Assembly (NCBI GenBank): GCA_051294375.1
Contig: CM119265.1
Coordinates: 1,378,161 to 1,442,160, forward strand
DNA from: Paraspadella gotoi
Taxonomy: Eukaryota > Chaetognatha
Direction of reading: 5' to 3'
DNA length: 64,000 nt
The translations under genes were made by a program, and so were the position numbers. The notes under the pieces were generated by a model. That model was not told the DNA's origin. It saw only the letters and a list, made by a program, of their open reading frames with translations, and ran no database searches. Position 1 is the first letter of the stretch, and every line of letters starts with the position of its first letter. Below, piece by piece: positions 11,746-23,786 of the stretch.

Positions 11746-12614
11746 ACAAGTTTGAGCCAACAATGTCGGATCTGCCCACGATCATTATCGGTAATTAATT
11801 AATAATAATTAATTAATAATTAATTCAAGTTAATTAATTATTTAATAATTATAATAATTAATTTATTCATGTTAATTATTTAATTAATTAGGCAATTAAT
11901 TAATTAATTTGATCACAAATGTTTGTTTTGATTGATTAATTGACTGATAATTAATTATTGATTAATTAATTGACTAATTGATTAATTAACTGATTAATTA
12001 TTTGATTAATTAATACATCTTGCATTTACATTTAAAATAAAAAGAAAAGAAGCTTAATCAATTAGTGAAATAGGTTCTTTGTTTTTTCTATTTAAACTCA
12101 TTTCCACTCAACGATTCCATCGAAACTTGATTTCCAGTTTAATAATACACTTTTCTACCCAAATACAAAATTTCAAGTCAATCGCGAAAATTGTGAAATA
12201 TATTTTTTTCTTTTTTTCCCTTTAAACTTATTTCCACTCAAATGATTCCATGGAATCTTCATATACAGGTCAATCACACACTTTCCTACCCACACACAAA
12301 ATTTCATTCCAATCCATCCATCCAATCATGAGTAATTAGTGTTTTTTGCTAAGGTGGGACGGACGGACGGACGGACGGACGGACGGACTGACGGACTGAT
12401 GGATGGACGGATGGACGGACTGAGGGACTGAGGGACTGACGGACGGATGGACGGACGGACAGACGGACGGATGGACATTTTTTTTTTGCATAATTTATCA
12501 TAATTCGATATTCTGACATGATATAAGTGACTGCCTGACAATATTGAGGGGGTGGACCGACAAACCGACAAAGTGAATTATAGAGTCGGGATCTGCTGAA
12601 AGCAGATCCGACTA
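11746..12614 (+). mobile_element. HINE/pearl-like element, near complete
   Basis: The left end is acaagtttgagccaacaatg, followed by gtcggatctgccc. Then come a TTAATTAA-rich zone (11790-12015), two core repeats of about 150 bp, (ACGG)n at 12358-12470, the conserved 3' block and the hairpin ending in CTAA. Complementary copies at 23787-24716 and 32736-33650 belong to the inverted set. Confidence 0.75.
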
Positions 12615-13059
12615 AAAAAAGTAATCAATCGATTCAACACAAAAAAAAAGAGAAAAAAGTTGAAAATCGATTTTTCATTAATTTTTTTTGTCGGATTTTT
12701 CTTTTCCCATTTTTAAAAGTCACGGAATTTGCTAAAGGTAAATATTTAAAAAAATATATATGCAATGAAAGCAAATTGATTGCTCAGGGCACAATAATTG
12801 CACTAAAGGAAGTAATTAGCATGAAACGCAAACGCACTATGTATGTCTCATTAACTAAGCATGTCTGATTAATTAAGCTTGTCTCATTAACTAAGCTTTT
12901 TTTATTTTTAATACCAACAGTATTAACATTAACTAAGCTTGTCTCATTAACTTTTGGCAAAACAAAAACTAACATCTTTTTGAAAATTTAGTTAATTGCA
13001 CAAAGTAATTAAAATAATTTGGATTTAACGAATTGTGATTGCATAGCGACCGAGGGAAA

Positions 13060-13115
13060 GAATCACATGATCGCATGATCGCATGATCGCATGATCGCAT
13101 GATCGCATGATCGCT
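13060..13115 (+). repeat. 8-bp tandem array GATCGCAT
   Basis: About seven units of (ATGATCGC). Shorter versions occur in the inverted copies near 23285-23325 and 32225-32275, so the array length varies between copies. Confidence 0.8.
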
Positions 13116-13890
13116 TCAAAATAACACTTTGATCGCAACTGACATAAACAACAACAACCATAAACAAACATTATGGATTTTTTTTAAATAAAAGAGTTTT
13201 TAAAATGTAAATTGGAGTGTGAACGCTCTCCAAAAATTAAAATAACCTAAAAAAATTTCATATAACTACTATTTTATAATCATCTATACCACATTAAGCT
13301 AATGATGTTCTTAAGACTGAAAAACGTTTTTTTTTATCGATAGTGACTCAGTCTGACCCCAAACTCAGTATGACCCCAAACGTCCTCAGATTTACCCCAA
13401 ACTGACCCCGATTTTTTTTCAGACAAGAAAAAGAGACACAACTAAAATTTTGACTTGGAGAGATTAAGAGGCTTTTTCCCGATTTCTTTTTTCTTGATTT
13501 ATTTTTTTAAATTAAAAAAAATATTTCGGTTTCTTTTTTTTGCTTTTTTAAATAATTTTTGCTTAATCATTTTTTTTTCTTTTATATTTTTTCTTCCTCC
13601 CCTTCTTTTTCTCCTCTTTTAGAAAAATTATAAAATTTAAAAAAAATATTCTAATTGAAAAATTATGAAAGTGAAAAAATTATGCTAATTAAAAAAATTA
13701 TTCAAATTGAAAATATTATGCAAGTTTAAAAAACTATGCATGTTGAAAAAATTATGAACGATGAATTTAAGTAAATTAATTTCAATTTAAGTAAATTAAA
13801 CAAAGTGATGTAAGTTTAAATAATGAATAAAATATTTAAACTATAATTTTTATATATTTTTTTTAGAATATTTTGTTTTTCATCAGTTTC

Positions 13891-13940
13891 AAATGCACTG
13901 ATGAAGAACAAAAATTATTGTTCGAAAGATGTCTGCATTT
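13891..13940 (+). ncRNA. Hammerhead-ribozyme-like motif, probable Penelope-like element end
   Basis: In order: AAATGCA (13891-13897), CTGATGA (13898-13904), one extra A, stem GAACAA/TTGTTC (906-911 with 918-923), GAAA (924-927), GATGTC (928-933), TGCATTT (934-940). AAATGCA and TGCATTT are exact complements, as needed for stem I of a type I hammerhead. CTGATGA, GAAA and GTC are the conserved core. Stem III is nearly absent, as is known for Penelope-like elements. Reverse copies near 19120-19165 and 31390-31440 carry small changes. Activity is untested. Confidence 0.5.
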
Positions 13941-14564
13941 AATAATAATAAAAATTCGTTGTGAAAATCAAATATCTGTTTCTAAATATTCAACCAACGA
14001 AAACAAAAAGAAAACAAACAAATAATTTTTTTTTCAAATTATAAAATATTTTTTACCGAAGTAACAGTTCATTTTAATTTCTTGAAAGCGATTTACATGA
14101 ATTGGCGCTGGCACTTTTCCATTTTTCCTCCTTTCTTAATTTCCTCCTTTCCTCTCTTTGTCTTCCTTTCCTTTTTCTCTCTTCCTCCCTTTCCTCCCTC
14201 GTGAATATTTTGACTTGGAAAGTGAAGAGACCAACTGACTGACCTCAGAACCAAACGATTTCACATGAAACCGGAAACTCTATATATATAACTTTATATC
14301 TTTTTACATCGAATATAAACGTAGCGGATGTGGAAGAAAATAAAACATTTAAAGCCTCAACTTTTTTATAATCATAAAAAAACTTCATTTAATTAGCTTT
14401 GGATATATTTTTTTTTCTGTCCAAAAAAAAACATAGCTATTAGTATTAAAAATATTATTAGTACAATTAATAGGTTTAACCATCTGTATTTTAGCTTCAA
14501 TTAACAATTTGTTTTTCCGCTTTCCCTAATTCCCACATTCTTTCCTTTCTTGACGCGACAAAAA

Positions 14565-14991
14565 AAAAGTTGTTCTCTCTCGTCTCTCTCTCTCTCTCTC
14601 TCGTCTCTCTCTCTCTTCTCTCTCGTCTCCCCTACTTCCCTCCCTCTCTCTCTTTCTCTTCACAACCCACTTGCCCCATCACCTCTCTCTCTCTCCTACC
14701 CATGTCCCTACCCTCTCTCTCAGCCCTTCCTCCCTCCCTCTGATCTACTCCTCTGCCGTCCGTCTCTCTGTCTCTCACCATGCTCCCACCCTCCTGCCCC
14801 TGCTCCCTTCTATCTCGTCTGCTCCCTCCCTCCCTGTCTCTACTCCCTCTCGTCTCTTCTCGTCACACCCCCATATGGCCCCCGATTCCCTCTGCTCTCT
14901 TCCCTCTTCCGCATTCCTCCCTTCTCCCTTCCTCTCCTCTCACTCTCTACGCCCTCTCTCTCTTCTCTTCCACCACCCTCCTCCCCCCAAG
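14565..14991 (+). repeat. 427-bp polypyrimidine tract ending at a splice acceptor
   Basis: Almost pure C/T DNA runs directly into the 'ccccccaag' acceptor of exon C. The translated Ser/Leu/Pro frames are artefacts of composition. Confidence 0.8.
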
Positions 14992-15260
14992 TTCGCCTCC
15001 GTCGTTATCACCACTACCATCACCATCACGACATTCGCCATCACGTTCACACGAGCTATCATCACAGATGGATCGATTCGATCATCATCACAGTCTATCA
15101 TCATCACCCATCGCAAGAATCCACGTCACAAACTGGACCGAGGAATCATCATCATCATCGTTATTCATCATCATTCTTCACGACATCGGACGAGAAGCCA
15201 AGCAGGAGTCCAAGCATCTGTGGAAGAGCGAGAAACATTCCAAGCATCTATCACGAGTGA
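14992..15260 (+). CDS. Exon C, His-rich, possible 3' exon
   Basis: Entered in phase 1, matching exon B, the frame reads RLRRYHHYHHHHDIRHHVHT, then SYHHR, later PRNHHHHRYSSSFFTTSDEK, and ends at TGA 15258-15260. All three frames look protein-like in places, so one or more indels are likely and the true end may differ. The reverse copy at 17560-17993 has a different set of frameshifts. It would be the last exon of the His-rich gene if the stop is genuine. Confidence 0.4.
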
Positions 15261-15435
15261 TAAGCAAGCAAAATACAGGGAGAAAAGCAATCGAAGCTTG
15301 GTCGCTTCTTGACGCTGATACGGAATTGTTCCAGCTTCGATATTTAATTACTTATAAATAGAATTAAAAAAAGTTTCAATAATTAAGGCGAAAATTTAAA
15401 AATATAACATATTGAAAAAACCTAAAACAGGCGAA

Positions 15436-15475
15436 AGTCTTGATTAAAGTGTCTGCCCCTCTCTCTCTCGCTTTT

Positions 15476-15524
<49 letters not shown>

Positions 15525-15603
15525 TCTCTCTCTCTTCTTTTTTTTTTTTCTCTTTTTTCTCTCTTTGCTCTCTTTTTCATCTCTCTTCTTCTCTCTCTCG
15601 TCT

Positions 15604-15638
<35 letters not shown>

Positions 15639-15660
15639 TAGGAAGCGTCATTTTGCTTGA
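15436..15660 (+). repeat. (CT)n tract at the palindrome-2 boundary
   Basis: Pyrimidine-rich; mirrored by (GA)n at 17273-17448. The sequence 'cttgattaaag' before it matches 'ctttaatcaag' at 17448. Confidence 0.8.
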
Positions 15661-15937
15661 ATCAAAGGAAGAGATTATAATAAGTCAACAGAAGGACGAA
15701 AGAGATAAATATATATATTAGATAATAAATAAATGGAAGAATTAATGATAAAAAGAAAAGAATAAACCCCTGATGTATTAGAGATAGTATAAAAGGGCGT
15801 ATTTGCATATTAGATAATCATCCCTCACAATAATGTTATCGTATGCTAAGGCTTTTCGCTGAAGTAAGTAAACTGCCCGGGAAATGACACTTCCCTGGGA
15901 AGATCCCTACGACTGGCTGGGATTTATTATATTTTTG
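15661..15937. other. Spacer without recognised feature
   Basis: Unique AT-rich sequence between the CT tract and the TTAGGG-like element; no ORF or repeat match was noticed. Confidence 0.4.
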
Positions 15938-16285
15938 GCTCTATTTTCCCAGAACGCCCCTTTTCTGTATCTTGATCCCAAACTTTAATCTAAATATATA
16001 TTTTTTTAATTTAAAACTAATTCGTTAACAATATTTGCAAACTTTAACCTAACCCAAAACCCTAAAGCTAATTAAATTTTACGCATAAACCTTTATTCCT
16101 AATTTCTATTCCTAACCCTTAACCTTAAATTGTAATCTCTAACCTAATCTTTATCCAAATCAACCAACCTTAATCATTAACCCAATTTTTAACCAAATCC
16201 CTAACCCTAATATCTAATTTTTAACTGAAAAAAAAATTTAATTCGAAATTTAAGATAAAACGGGGCGTTCTGGGAAAATAAGGAC
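15938..16285. repeat. MITE-like element with TTAGGG-like core
   Basis: Starts ggctctattttcccagaacg then cccc, and ends aacggggcgttctgggaaaa. The ends form an inverted repeat of about 17 bp. The core is degenerate (CCTAAC)n. This is one of the clearest copies of the family. Confidence 0.65.
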
Positions 16286-16429
16286 AAATTTTTATGATAA
16301 TGAAAACTCGTATACAAATCTGAACGAACATTATTAGACTGATTCCCTTAAAATCCCGTCGCATGAAAATATATTTTAAAATCCTTTAATTTATCAGACC
16401 AATCACCAATCACCAATCAATGGACCCTT

Positions 16430-17125
16430 CACTAGAGCGTAGTGAAAGTTACGTACGAAAATTCTAAAAGTCAATTATGAACCACATACCATCAGTGAAC
16501 ATTAATTTGTAAACAAAAATTTACTTTATGTTATTTAATTTTCGCAGTAGGCCATATTTAAATATAGTACTATCCTTATAAATCGAAAAATTTGAAAATA
16601 GGCTTTTCTTAATTTTGATTGCAGATTTGAATTCCTCGTCAAAAGTTGATAAAAGAAAATATAAATCATTTTTAAAAATGATTTCATTAAGTGGGTTAAA
16701 AATAAGAAATTATATTCAACATATAAAATTTTAATTTTAAGCTTTGTAATGATTTTCTTTCTTTTCGTTAATTTAGATTGATATGATTAAAAATTCGTTA
16801 AAACACAAAAACTGTTATTCCTAAAAATTTTCAGCTTAAAATATAGGTTTTTCTGATATTTGACCAACTTAAAAAAGGAATTTTTAAAAAAGAGTTATTT
16901 TTCTTTATATCAACTTTTTATGACGAATCCAAATCTGCGAAAAAATCTTACAAAAACTATTTTGAAATTTTAACATTTATTGGATTAGTACTATGTATAA
17001 ATATGGCCTAATGCGTAAATTGTAAAATTGATAACACAATTTTTATATACGTAACTTTTCATTATTACAATGTTGTTAGTTCCTCACTTTTATAATTTTA
17101 ATTAAAGTAAATTTAGAATTTTACG
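16430..17125. mobile_element. Foldback (long imperfect palindrome) element, family F
   Basis: The two halves are imperfect reverse complements: 'gccatatttaaatatagtact', 'gcagatttgaattcctcg' and 'tcattaagtgggtt' on the left return inverted on the right. The same family is at 44728-45341 with cleaner ends, and partly at 58757-59270. It sits between the arms of the 13.3-19.9 kb palindrome. Confidence 0.65.
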
Positions 17126-17269
17126 ACGCTTCACTTGACTCACCCTTTCCTCACTTCTTTTCACCAAACCCTCACTCTTCGACCTTTGTGATTTTCACCT
17201 CAGAACTCACCCCAGACTTACCTTCAGATTAAATCACCTCAGGATTAAAACTCGTTTTTTATTCATCGC

Positions 17270-17409
17270 CTAGAGAGAGAGAGAGGGTAGGCGAGAGAGA
17301 CAAGAAGAGAGAGGGAGAGAGAGAGAGAGAGGGAAGAGAGAGAAGAGAGAGACGAACGAAAGAGAAAAGCAGCAGAGAAAGAAAAAAAAAAAAACAAAAG
17401 AGAGAGAGA

Positions 17410-17443
<34 letters not shown>

Positions 17444-19910
17444 CAAGCCTTTAATCAAGACCTGGTATCGCCTGCTATTAGGTTTATCTCATTATGTTGA
17501 TTCGTACTTTTTTAAATTTTCGCTTAATTACTTGAACTTTCTTTTAATTCTATTTATATAGTATTAAATATCGAAGCTGGAAACATTTCCGTAATCAGAG
17601 CGTTCCAAGAAGCGCCACCGGGCGCGCACCAGCTTTTGATTGCTTCTTCCCTTCCCGTAATTTTTGCTTGCTTAATCACCTCGTGAATAATGGCTTGGAA
17701 TGTTTCCTCCCCGTCATCTTCACACAGATGCTGTGGCACTCTGCTTTGCTGTCTCGTCCGATGTCGTGAAGAGAATGATGATCGAATAACGTAGAATGAT
17801 GATCGATTTCCTCGGTACAGTTGTGTGGACGGTGGAATTCTTTGCGATGGTGATGAGATGATGTGTAGAATAGATTCTTTTCGTGACATCTGTGATGATA
17901 CGAAATCGATCAATCTGTGATGAATATCGTGGAAGTGCATGGCGAATGTCTCGGTGATGGTGATGGTCAGTGGTGATAACGCGCGGAGGCGAACTTGGGG
18001 GGAGGAGGGTGGTGAGACAGAGAACGAGAGAGAGGGAGTAGAGGCTGACGAGAGGAGAGGGAGAGAGGTGACGGACATGAGGAGCAGGAGAGAGGGTATC
18101 GGGGAGCCAATGGGGGTGATGAGCAGAAGAGACGAGAGGGAGTAGAGAGGAGGGAACGGGGAGGAGAGCAGACGACGATTAGAGTGTTGATGGGGCATGA
18201 GGAGGAGAGAGAGTGAGAGACAGAGAAGAAGAGGACAGAGAGATAGGGGTAAGAGAGAGGAACGGGAGAAGTGAGAAAGAGAGGGAAATGAAAAGGAGAG
18301 GAGAGAGAGAGGTGATGGGGTGCGAGTAGCGGATTGTGAAGAGACACGATGGTAGAGAGGGAGGGAGTAGGGGAGAGAGAGAGAAGAGAGAGAGAGACGA
18401 GAAGAAGAGACGAATGAGACAGAGAGAACTATATTGGAGTGCTTCTTTGTCTGCGTCAAGAAGGAAAGAATAGGTGGGGAATTACGGGAAAGCGGAAAAA
18501 CAAATTGTTAATTGAGTAAAATACAGAAGTGGGTTAAACATTAATTGTACTAAATAATATTTTTTAATACTAATAGGGCTATGGTTTTTTTTTTGGAACA
18601 GAAAAAAAAAATATATTCCCAACAAGCTAATTAAATGAAGTTTTTTTTATGATTATAAAAAGTTGAGGCTTTAGATGTTTACTTTCTTCCACATCGCGCC
18701 TTACGGTTTATATATTCGATGTAAAAAGATCATTAAGCAGTGTATATATATAGAGTTTCCGGTTTCATGTGAATCGTTTGGGTTCTGATCTGAGGTCAGT
18801 CAGCTTGGTCTCTTCACTTTTTCCCCAAGAAGGTCAAAATATTCACGAGGGAGGAAAGGGAGGAAGAGAGAAAAGGAAAGGGAAGGACAAAGAGAGGAAA
18901 GGAGGAGAAATTAAAGAAAGGAGGAAACTATGGAAAAGTGCCAGCGCGCAATTCATGTAAATCGCTTTCAAAGAAATTAAAATGAACTGTTACTTCGTAA
19001 AAAATATTTTATATTTGAAAAAAATTATTTTTTGTTTTCTTTTTGTTTTGCGTTGGTTGAATATTTAAGAAACAGATATTTGATTTTCACCGAACGAATT
19101 TTTAATTATTATTAAATGCAGAAATCTTTCGAAACAATATTTTTGTTCTTCCATCAGTGCATTTGAAACTGATGAAAAACAAAATATTCTAAAAAATATA
19201 AAAAATTATAGTTTAAATATTTTAATTCATTATTTAAACTTCAACATCAACTTTGTTTAATTTACTTTAAATTGAAATAATTTACTTTAAATTCATCGTT
19301 CCAATATTTTTTCAACATGCCAGATAGTTTTTTAACTTGCATAATATTTTCAAAAATTTGAAATAATTTTTTTTAATTAGCAATAATTTTTTTACTTTCA
19401 TAATTTTTCATTAGAAGATATTTTTTTTAACATTTATAATTTTTCTAAAAGATGGAGAAAAGGAAGGGGAGGAAGAAAAAAATTATAAAAAGAAAAAAAA
19501 AAAAAATGATTGAACAAAAATTATTTTAAAAAAAAGGGGGAGACGAAAAAAAAAAAAAAAAGAGAAAAAAATCACGAAATATTTTTTTTTATTTTGTTTT
19601 TAAAATTTAAAAAAAAATAAAAAAAAAGAAAAAATAAAATCAAAGAAAAAAAGAAAAAATCCGGAGTAAAAGCCTCATTCTTAATAAATCTTCCAGTCAA
19701 ATTTTAATGTTGTGTCTTCTTTTTTTTTTCCCTTGTCTGAAAAAAAAAAAAAAAATAAAAAAAAAAAGAAAGAAAATAATCCGGAGGGTCAGTATTGGGG
19801 GGGGGGTAAATAGTATGACGTTCCTGTCTTAAGAGAGGTAAATAAACGGCGTTTGGGGGTCATACTGAGTTTTTGGGAGTTCAGCGTGAAGAAACAATAC
19901 CTGGAGTACT
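17270..19910. repeat. Inverted copy of 13330-15445
   Basis: Contains the (GA)n tract, the damaged exon C copy, the purine-rich mirror of 14565-14991, and the mirrored hammerhead-like region (19120-19165). Copies differ by frequent single-base insertions. Confidence 0.85.
17560..17993 (-). pseudogene. Damaged reverse copy of His-rich exon C
   Basis: The acceptor 'cccccaag' is followed by TTCGCCTCCGCG. The long minus frame includes RHRTRQQSRVPQHLCEDDGE and ETFQAIIHEVIKQAKITGRE, which in part resembles another frame of 14992-15360. This may preserve the true C-terminal frame better than the left copy does. Confidence 0.4.
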
Positions 19911-19940
19911 CTAAATCGATAAAAAAACAAAAAAAAAACA

Positions 19941-19992
<52 letters not shown>

Positions 19993-20277
19993 AAAAAAAA
20001 GAACAAAAAAAAAAAAACCCGTTTTTTTTTTGTTGCCATCTTTAAAGAAAAACATCATTAGCTATGTGGTTACAGATGCTTAAATTAGTAAATAGTAGTT
20101 GTTCATTAATAGATCATTGCAAATTTACTTTTTTAAAAAAAAAAAAACGTTTCGGGAGGGGGAGGAATTCTGCATTATAATATGTTGATGTTATTCAGGA
20201 GATATTCCAGACTCGTTATATAAGGTGAAACAAGATCTTACACATTTTTTTTATGTTTCTATCGTGACGTAATTTTA
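19911..20277. repeat. Poly-A and low-complexity spacer
   Basis: A homopolymer-like A run of more than 60 bases (19925-20020), then AT-rich DNA. ORFs here are poly-Lys/poly-Phe artefacts. Confidence 0.7.
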
Positions 20278-21480
20278 TAACTCACTTTTTCGGTCGTCGT
20301 CCGCCCCTCAATATTGTCCGGGCACAATTGAATAAATAAGGTCACTGATAGCACATACTCTTATATCATAGTCAGATACATCGATTATGATAAATTATGC
20401 AAAAAAAATGATGTCCGTCCGTACCGTCTGTTCGCGTCTCCGATCCGTCTACCGTCGCTCGTACCGTAACCGTAATCGTCCCCACACCTTAGCCAAAAAC
20501 ACCAATTACTCGTGATTGGATGGATGGGATTTAAATGAAAAGTTTTGAGCTGTTGTGAGATAGGTAAGGTGTGTGATTGGCTGGATCTCTAGTTTCAATG
20601 GAATCGTCCGAGTGGGAAATGAGTTTAAATGGAAAAAACACTAGGAAAAAATATATTTCACTAATTTGAACACCATATTGCTCATGAGGATTGGGCTGCA
20701 TTTGACCTGGAAATTTTGTATGTGGGTAGGAAGTCCGCGTGTGATTGAACAGGAAATCAAGTTTGGGATGGAATAGTTTGAGTGGAAAATGAGTTTAAAT
20801 GGAAAAAACATAACTAAACCTGTTTTACTAATTGATTATGCTTCTTTTTCCTTTTATAAGTTTAAATTATCTGCAAGATGCTATTAAATAAACTGCAAAT
20901 AATTAATCAGTTATCTAATGGGCAATTAGTAATAAATTAATCAATAATTAATTAAGGATTAGTCAATCAAATACCGTCCATGTTCCGTCGCCATCTTAGC
21001 AAAAAGCTTCCAATAACTCGTGATTGTGCTGGTATGGATGGAATTAAATTTTGTGTGTGGGTAGGAAAAGTGTGTGATAAAGCTGGGATGATAAAATTTC
21101 GTATGGAATCGTGTGAGTGGAAATTGAGTTTACAAGATGGAAAAAACATGAAGTCGTAATTTACTAAATCTTTTTGGACTTAATTTTACCAAATAAATAC
21201 TCCTTTAATCATTTAATTGGATGGGATAGATTGAGTTGAAATTATTGTGTGTGGGTAGGAAAACGTATGACGAAGCTTGATATAAGTTTTCAGTGGAACG
21301 TACCAGTGGAAAATGAGTTTAAATGGAAAAAAAATATGAGTCACATTTACTTGAATCTTTTTATTTTATTTTAACCCATGATAGATTGAGATGAAATTAT
21401 GGTGTGGCCGGTAGGAAAGTGAGTGAAGAAGCTAGATATAAAGTTTTGACGGAATGCAAGTTGAAAAATGGATGCAAGTT
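20278..21480 (-). mobile_element. HINE/pearl-like array, degenerate, reverse orientation
   Basis: A (CCGT)n-like tract at 20408-20485 follows the conserved 3' block (20290-20400). Core units lie near 20560-20860, and a second partial element begins at about 20971 with two or three more cores to 21480. The terminal hairpin is not recognisable. Confidence 0.6.
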
Positions 21481-21987
21481 AAAAAAATCTAAAAGCATAA
21501 AGGATGCGTCCCGTATTGCATAAAAGAAGAGAGAGAGAGAGGAGAGAGAGAGAAAGAGAGAGTGAGAGAGAGAGAGAGAGGTGAGAGAGAAAGAGAGAGA
21601 GTGAGAGAGAGGAGAGAGAAGGAGACATAGAATAAAAAAATCTTAAAAGACTCAAGATCGAGCCAGAGCCCACTATTCATAGAAATAATGAAAAAAACCG
21701 GGAAAAAAACGAATGAATCATGCGATAGACGATACGAAATTGTTTGATGTACTAGTAATTGATTGAGGTAATACTAAATTGATTGATGTAATAGTAATTT
21801 ATTGATGTAATAGGAATTGATTATTGATTCGAATGATAATCAATTATTGAATGCGATGATTAGTCCTTCACTGCTGTTGATGATAGTATCAGTGATGCGA
21901 TGATTGCAATTCCATATGATGCGAATGATTGTCATTATTGATGGCGATGATAGTCAATAAAAACAAACAAATGCGTGTATGAGTGAA

Positions 21988-22021
<34 letters not shown>

Positions 22022-22044
22022 CAGAGAGAGAAGAAAAGAGAGAA

Positions 22045-22079
<35 letters not shown>

Positions 22080-22929
22080 AAGAAAAGAGAATAATCCACG
22101 AAAATCTCGGATGAAAATGTGGGTTTTGTTTGAAAAAAGCGCGGAATAAATGGCAATAATAAAAGTTTTTGAAGGAAAAAAATAATCGCAGAAATTTTTC
22201 AAAAACAACGAACAGCAAAGATCGGACAGATAGGGACAGACACACGCGAGCAGAGAGACTAGAGAGACAGAGAGAGAGAGAGGAGAAAAAGAGAGAGAGA
22301 GAGAGACAGCCGCCTGCAGAGAAAAAGAGAAGAGAAGAGCGATATATAATAATTAAAAGAGAGGAGAGAGAGAGAAGCTTTACAGCCTTTCTCGTTAAAG
22401 AATCAGCAGTAACTTATGGCGCCGCAGTGCGTGAGCTAATCTCTACCAGCAAAAGGACCCGGGTTCGGGCCCGTGTTCGAGGCATCGTTTTTTACATTAG
22501 TGAACCACATTATATGCCTAAAAAATTTTTTGTAAAAAAAAGAGAGAGAGAGAGAGAAGAGAGAGAGGAGAGAGAGAGTAGAGAGAGAGAAAGAAGCTTG
22601 ACAGAGCAGAGCCGGAACTCGTTTTATGAAGAAGCGTGACGAGATAGAAAAGGAGAGAGAGAGAGCGACATATAATTAAACACGTTTTTGTATTTGTAAA
22701 TAAAACATAAACCAAATACCAATATTGATATGAAACATGAGAATTTTAAGATCTTGATGTTAGAAGCCATATATTGAAAATTCAACTGCCCTATGATATC
22801 ACACTTTCAAGAAGCCATGATTGCAAAAAAGCGTAACCGAAAGCTAAACCGAAAAAAAATCTAGACAGGACGGGCTTTGCGCCTGGCTCGATAATAGAAG
22901 GATATTTGTTGTTTTGATAAAATGTAAAC
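21481..22929. repeat. Left arm of inverted set 3
   Basis: Reverse-matches 28140-30300, for example 'gactatcatcatcgc' at about 29545 with its complement near 21950, and the SINE-like block. Rich in (GA)n (21525-21630, 21985-22090, 22260-22380, 22540-22600). ORFs are Ser/Leu or Arg/Glu repeats. Confidence 0.75.
22407..22500 (+). repeat. tRNA-related SINE-like segment
   Basis: 'ggacccgggttcgggcccgtgttcgaggc' carries a B-box-like GGTTCGGGCCC with an upstream A-box-like 'gtgcgtgagctaatc'. The reverse copy at about 28690-28800 is degraded. It is not a full cloverleaf tRNA. Confidence 0.4.
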
Positions 22930-23137
22930 AAAACCATTTAATACTGTCCTGACATCAATTTTAAGGACATCGATGATGACCAAGCTGAATATAAATTTAT
23001 AATTAATCATTAATTAATAATTAATTAATCTTTAATTAAACATTATTATACTATTAATTAATTTAATTAATTAATTAATCAATTAATTAATTATATTATC
23101 GTAGCAGATCCGAACATTGTTTGCTCAAACTTGTTTT
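22930..23137 (-). mobile_element. HINE 5'-end fragment with TTAATTAA-rich body
   Basis: Ends in 'gcagatccgaacattgtttgc' plus 'tcaaacttg', the reverse of the HINE left terminus, next to a run of AATTAATTAA. The inverted partner is at 27975-28190. Confidence 0.5.
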
Positions 23138-23786
23138 TAGTTATTTTTAAATTTTTGGAGAGCGTTCACACTCCCATTTTACATTTTAAAACTCTTTTAT
23201 TTAAAAAAAATCCATATGTTTGTTTATGGTTGTTGTTGTTTATGTCAGTTGCGATTCAAAGTGTTATTTTGAAAGCGATCAATGCGACATGCGATCATGC
23301 GATCATGCGATCATTAGCGATCATGTGATTCTTTCCTCGGTCGCTATGGCAATCACCATATTCGTTAAAATTCCAAATTATTTTAAATACTTTGTGCAAT
23401 GTAACTAAATTTTCAGAAAAGATGTTAGTTGTGTTTTGCCAAAAGTTAATGAGACCAAGTTAGTTATGTTAATGATACTGTTGGTATAAATAAAAAAGCT
23501 TAGTAGATGAACAAGCCTTAATTAATCAGACATGCGTTAGTTAATGAGACATACATAGTGCGTTGGCGTTTCATGCTAATTTACTTCCTTTAGGTGCAAT
23601 TATGTGCCTGAGCAATCAATTTGCCTTTCATTGCATATATATTTTTTAAATATTTACCTTTAGCAAATTCCGTGACTTTTAAAAATGGGAAAAGAAAATC
23701 GGACACAAAACAAATTAATGAAATCGATTTTTCAACTGTTTTTTCTTCTTTTTTTTGTGTTGAATGATTGAATTACTTTTTTTAGT

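Larger units (their letters stand above)
12615..14559. repeat. Left arm of inverted set 2, non-coding
   Basis: Matches 30730-32730 and, in part, 22930-23780 and 18480-19910 in reverse. Includes a GATCGCAT array (about 13060-13115) and the hammerhead-like motif. No protein-coding potential was seen. Confidence 0.75.

Noticed and set aside
13060-13115. CRISPR-like array (regular 8-bp repeats)
   Set aside because: There are no spacers, the unit is 8 bp, and the context is eukaryotic; it is a microsatellite.
14550-15361. Long Ser/Leu/Pro-rich open frames (over 190 codons)
   Set aside because: They are readings of a pure CT tract; only the part after 14992 has a splice acceptor and non-repetitive coding character.
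22407-22500. Functional tRNA gene
   Set aside because: There is a B-box-like word but no cloverleaf with acceptor stem and anticodon arm could be drawn.
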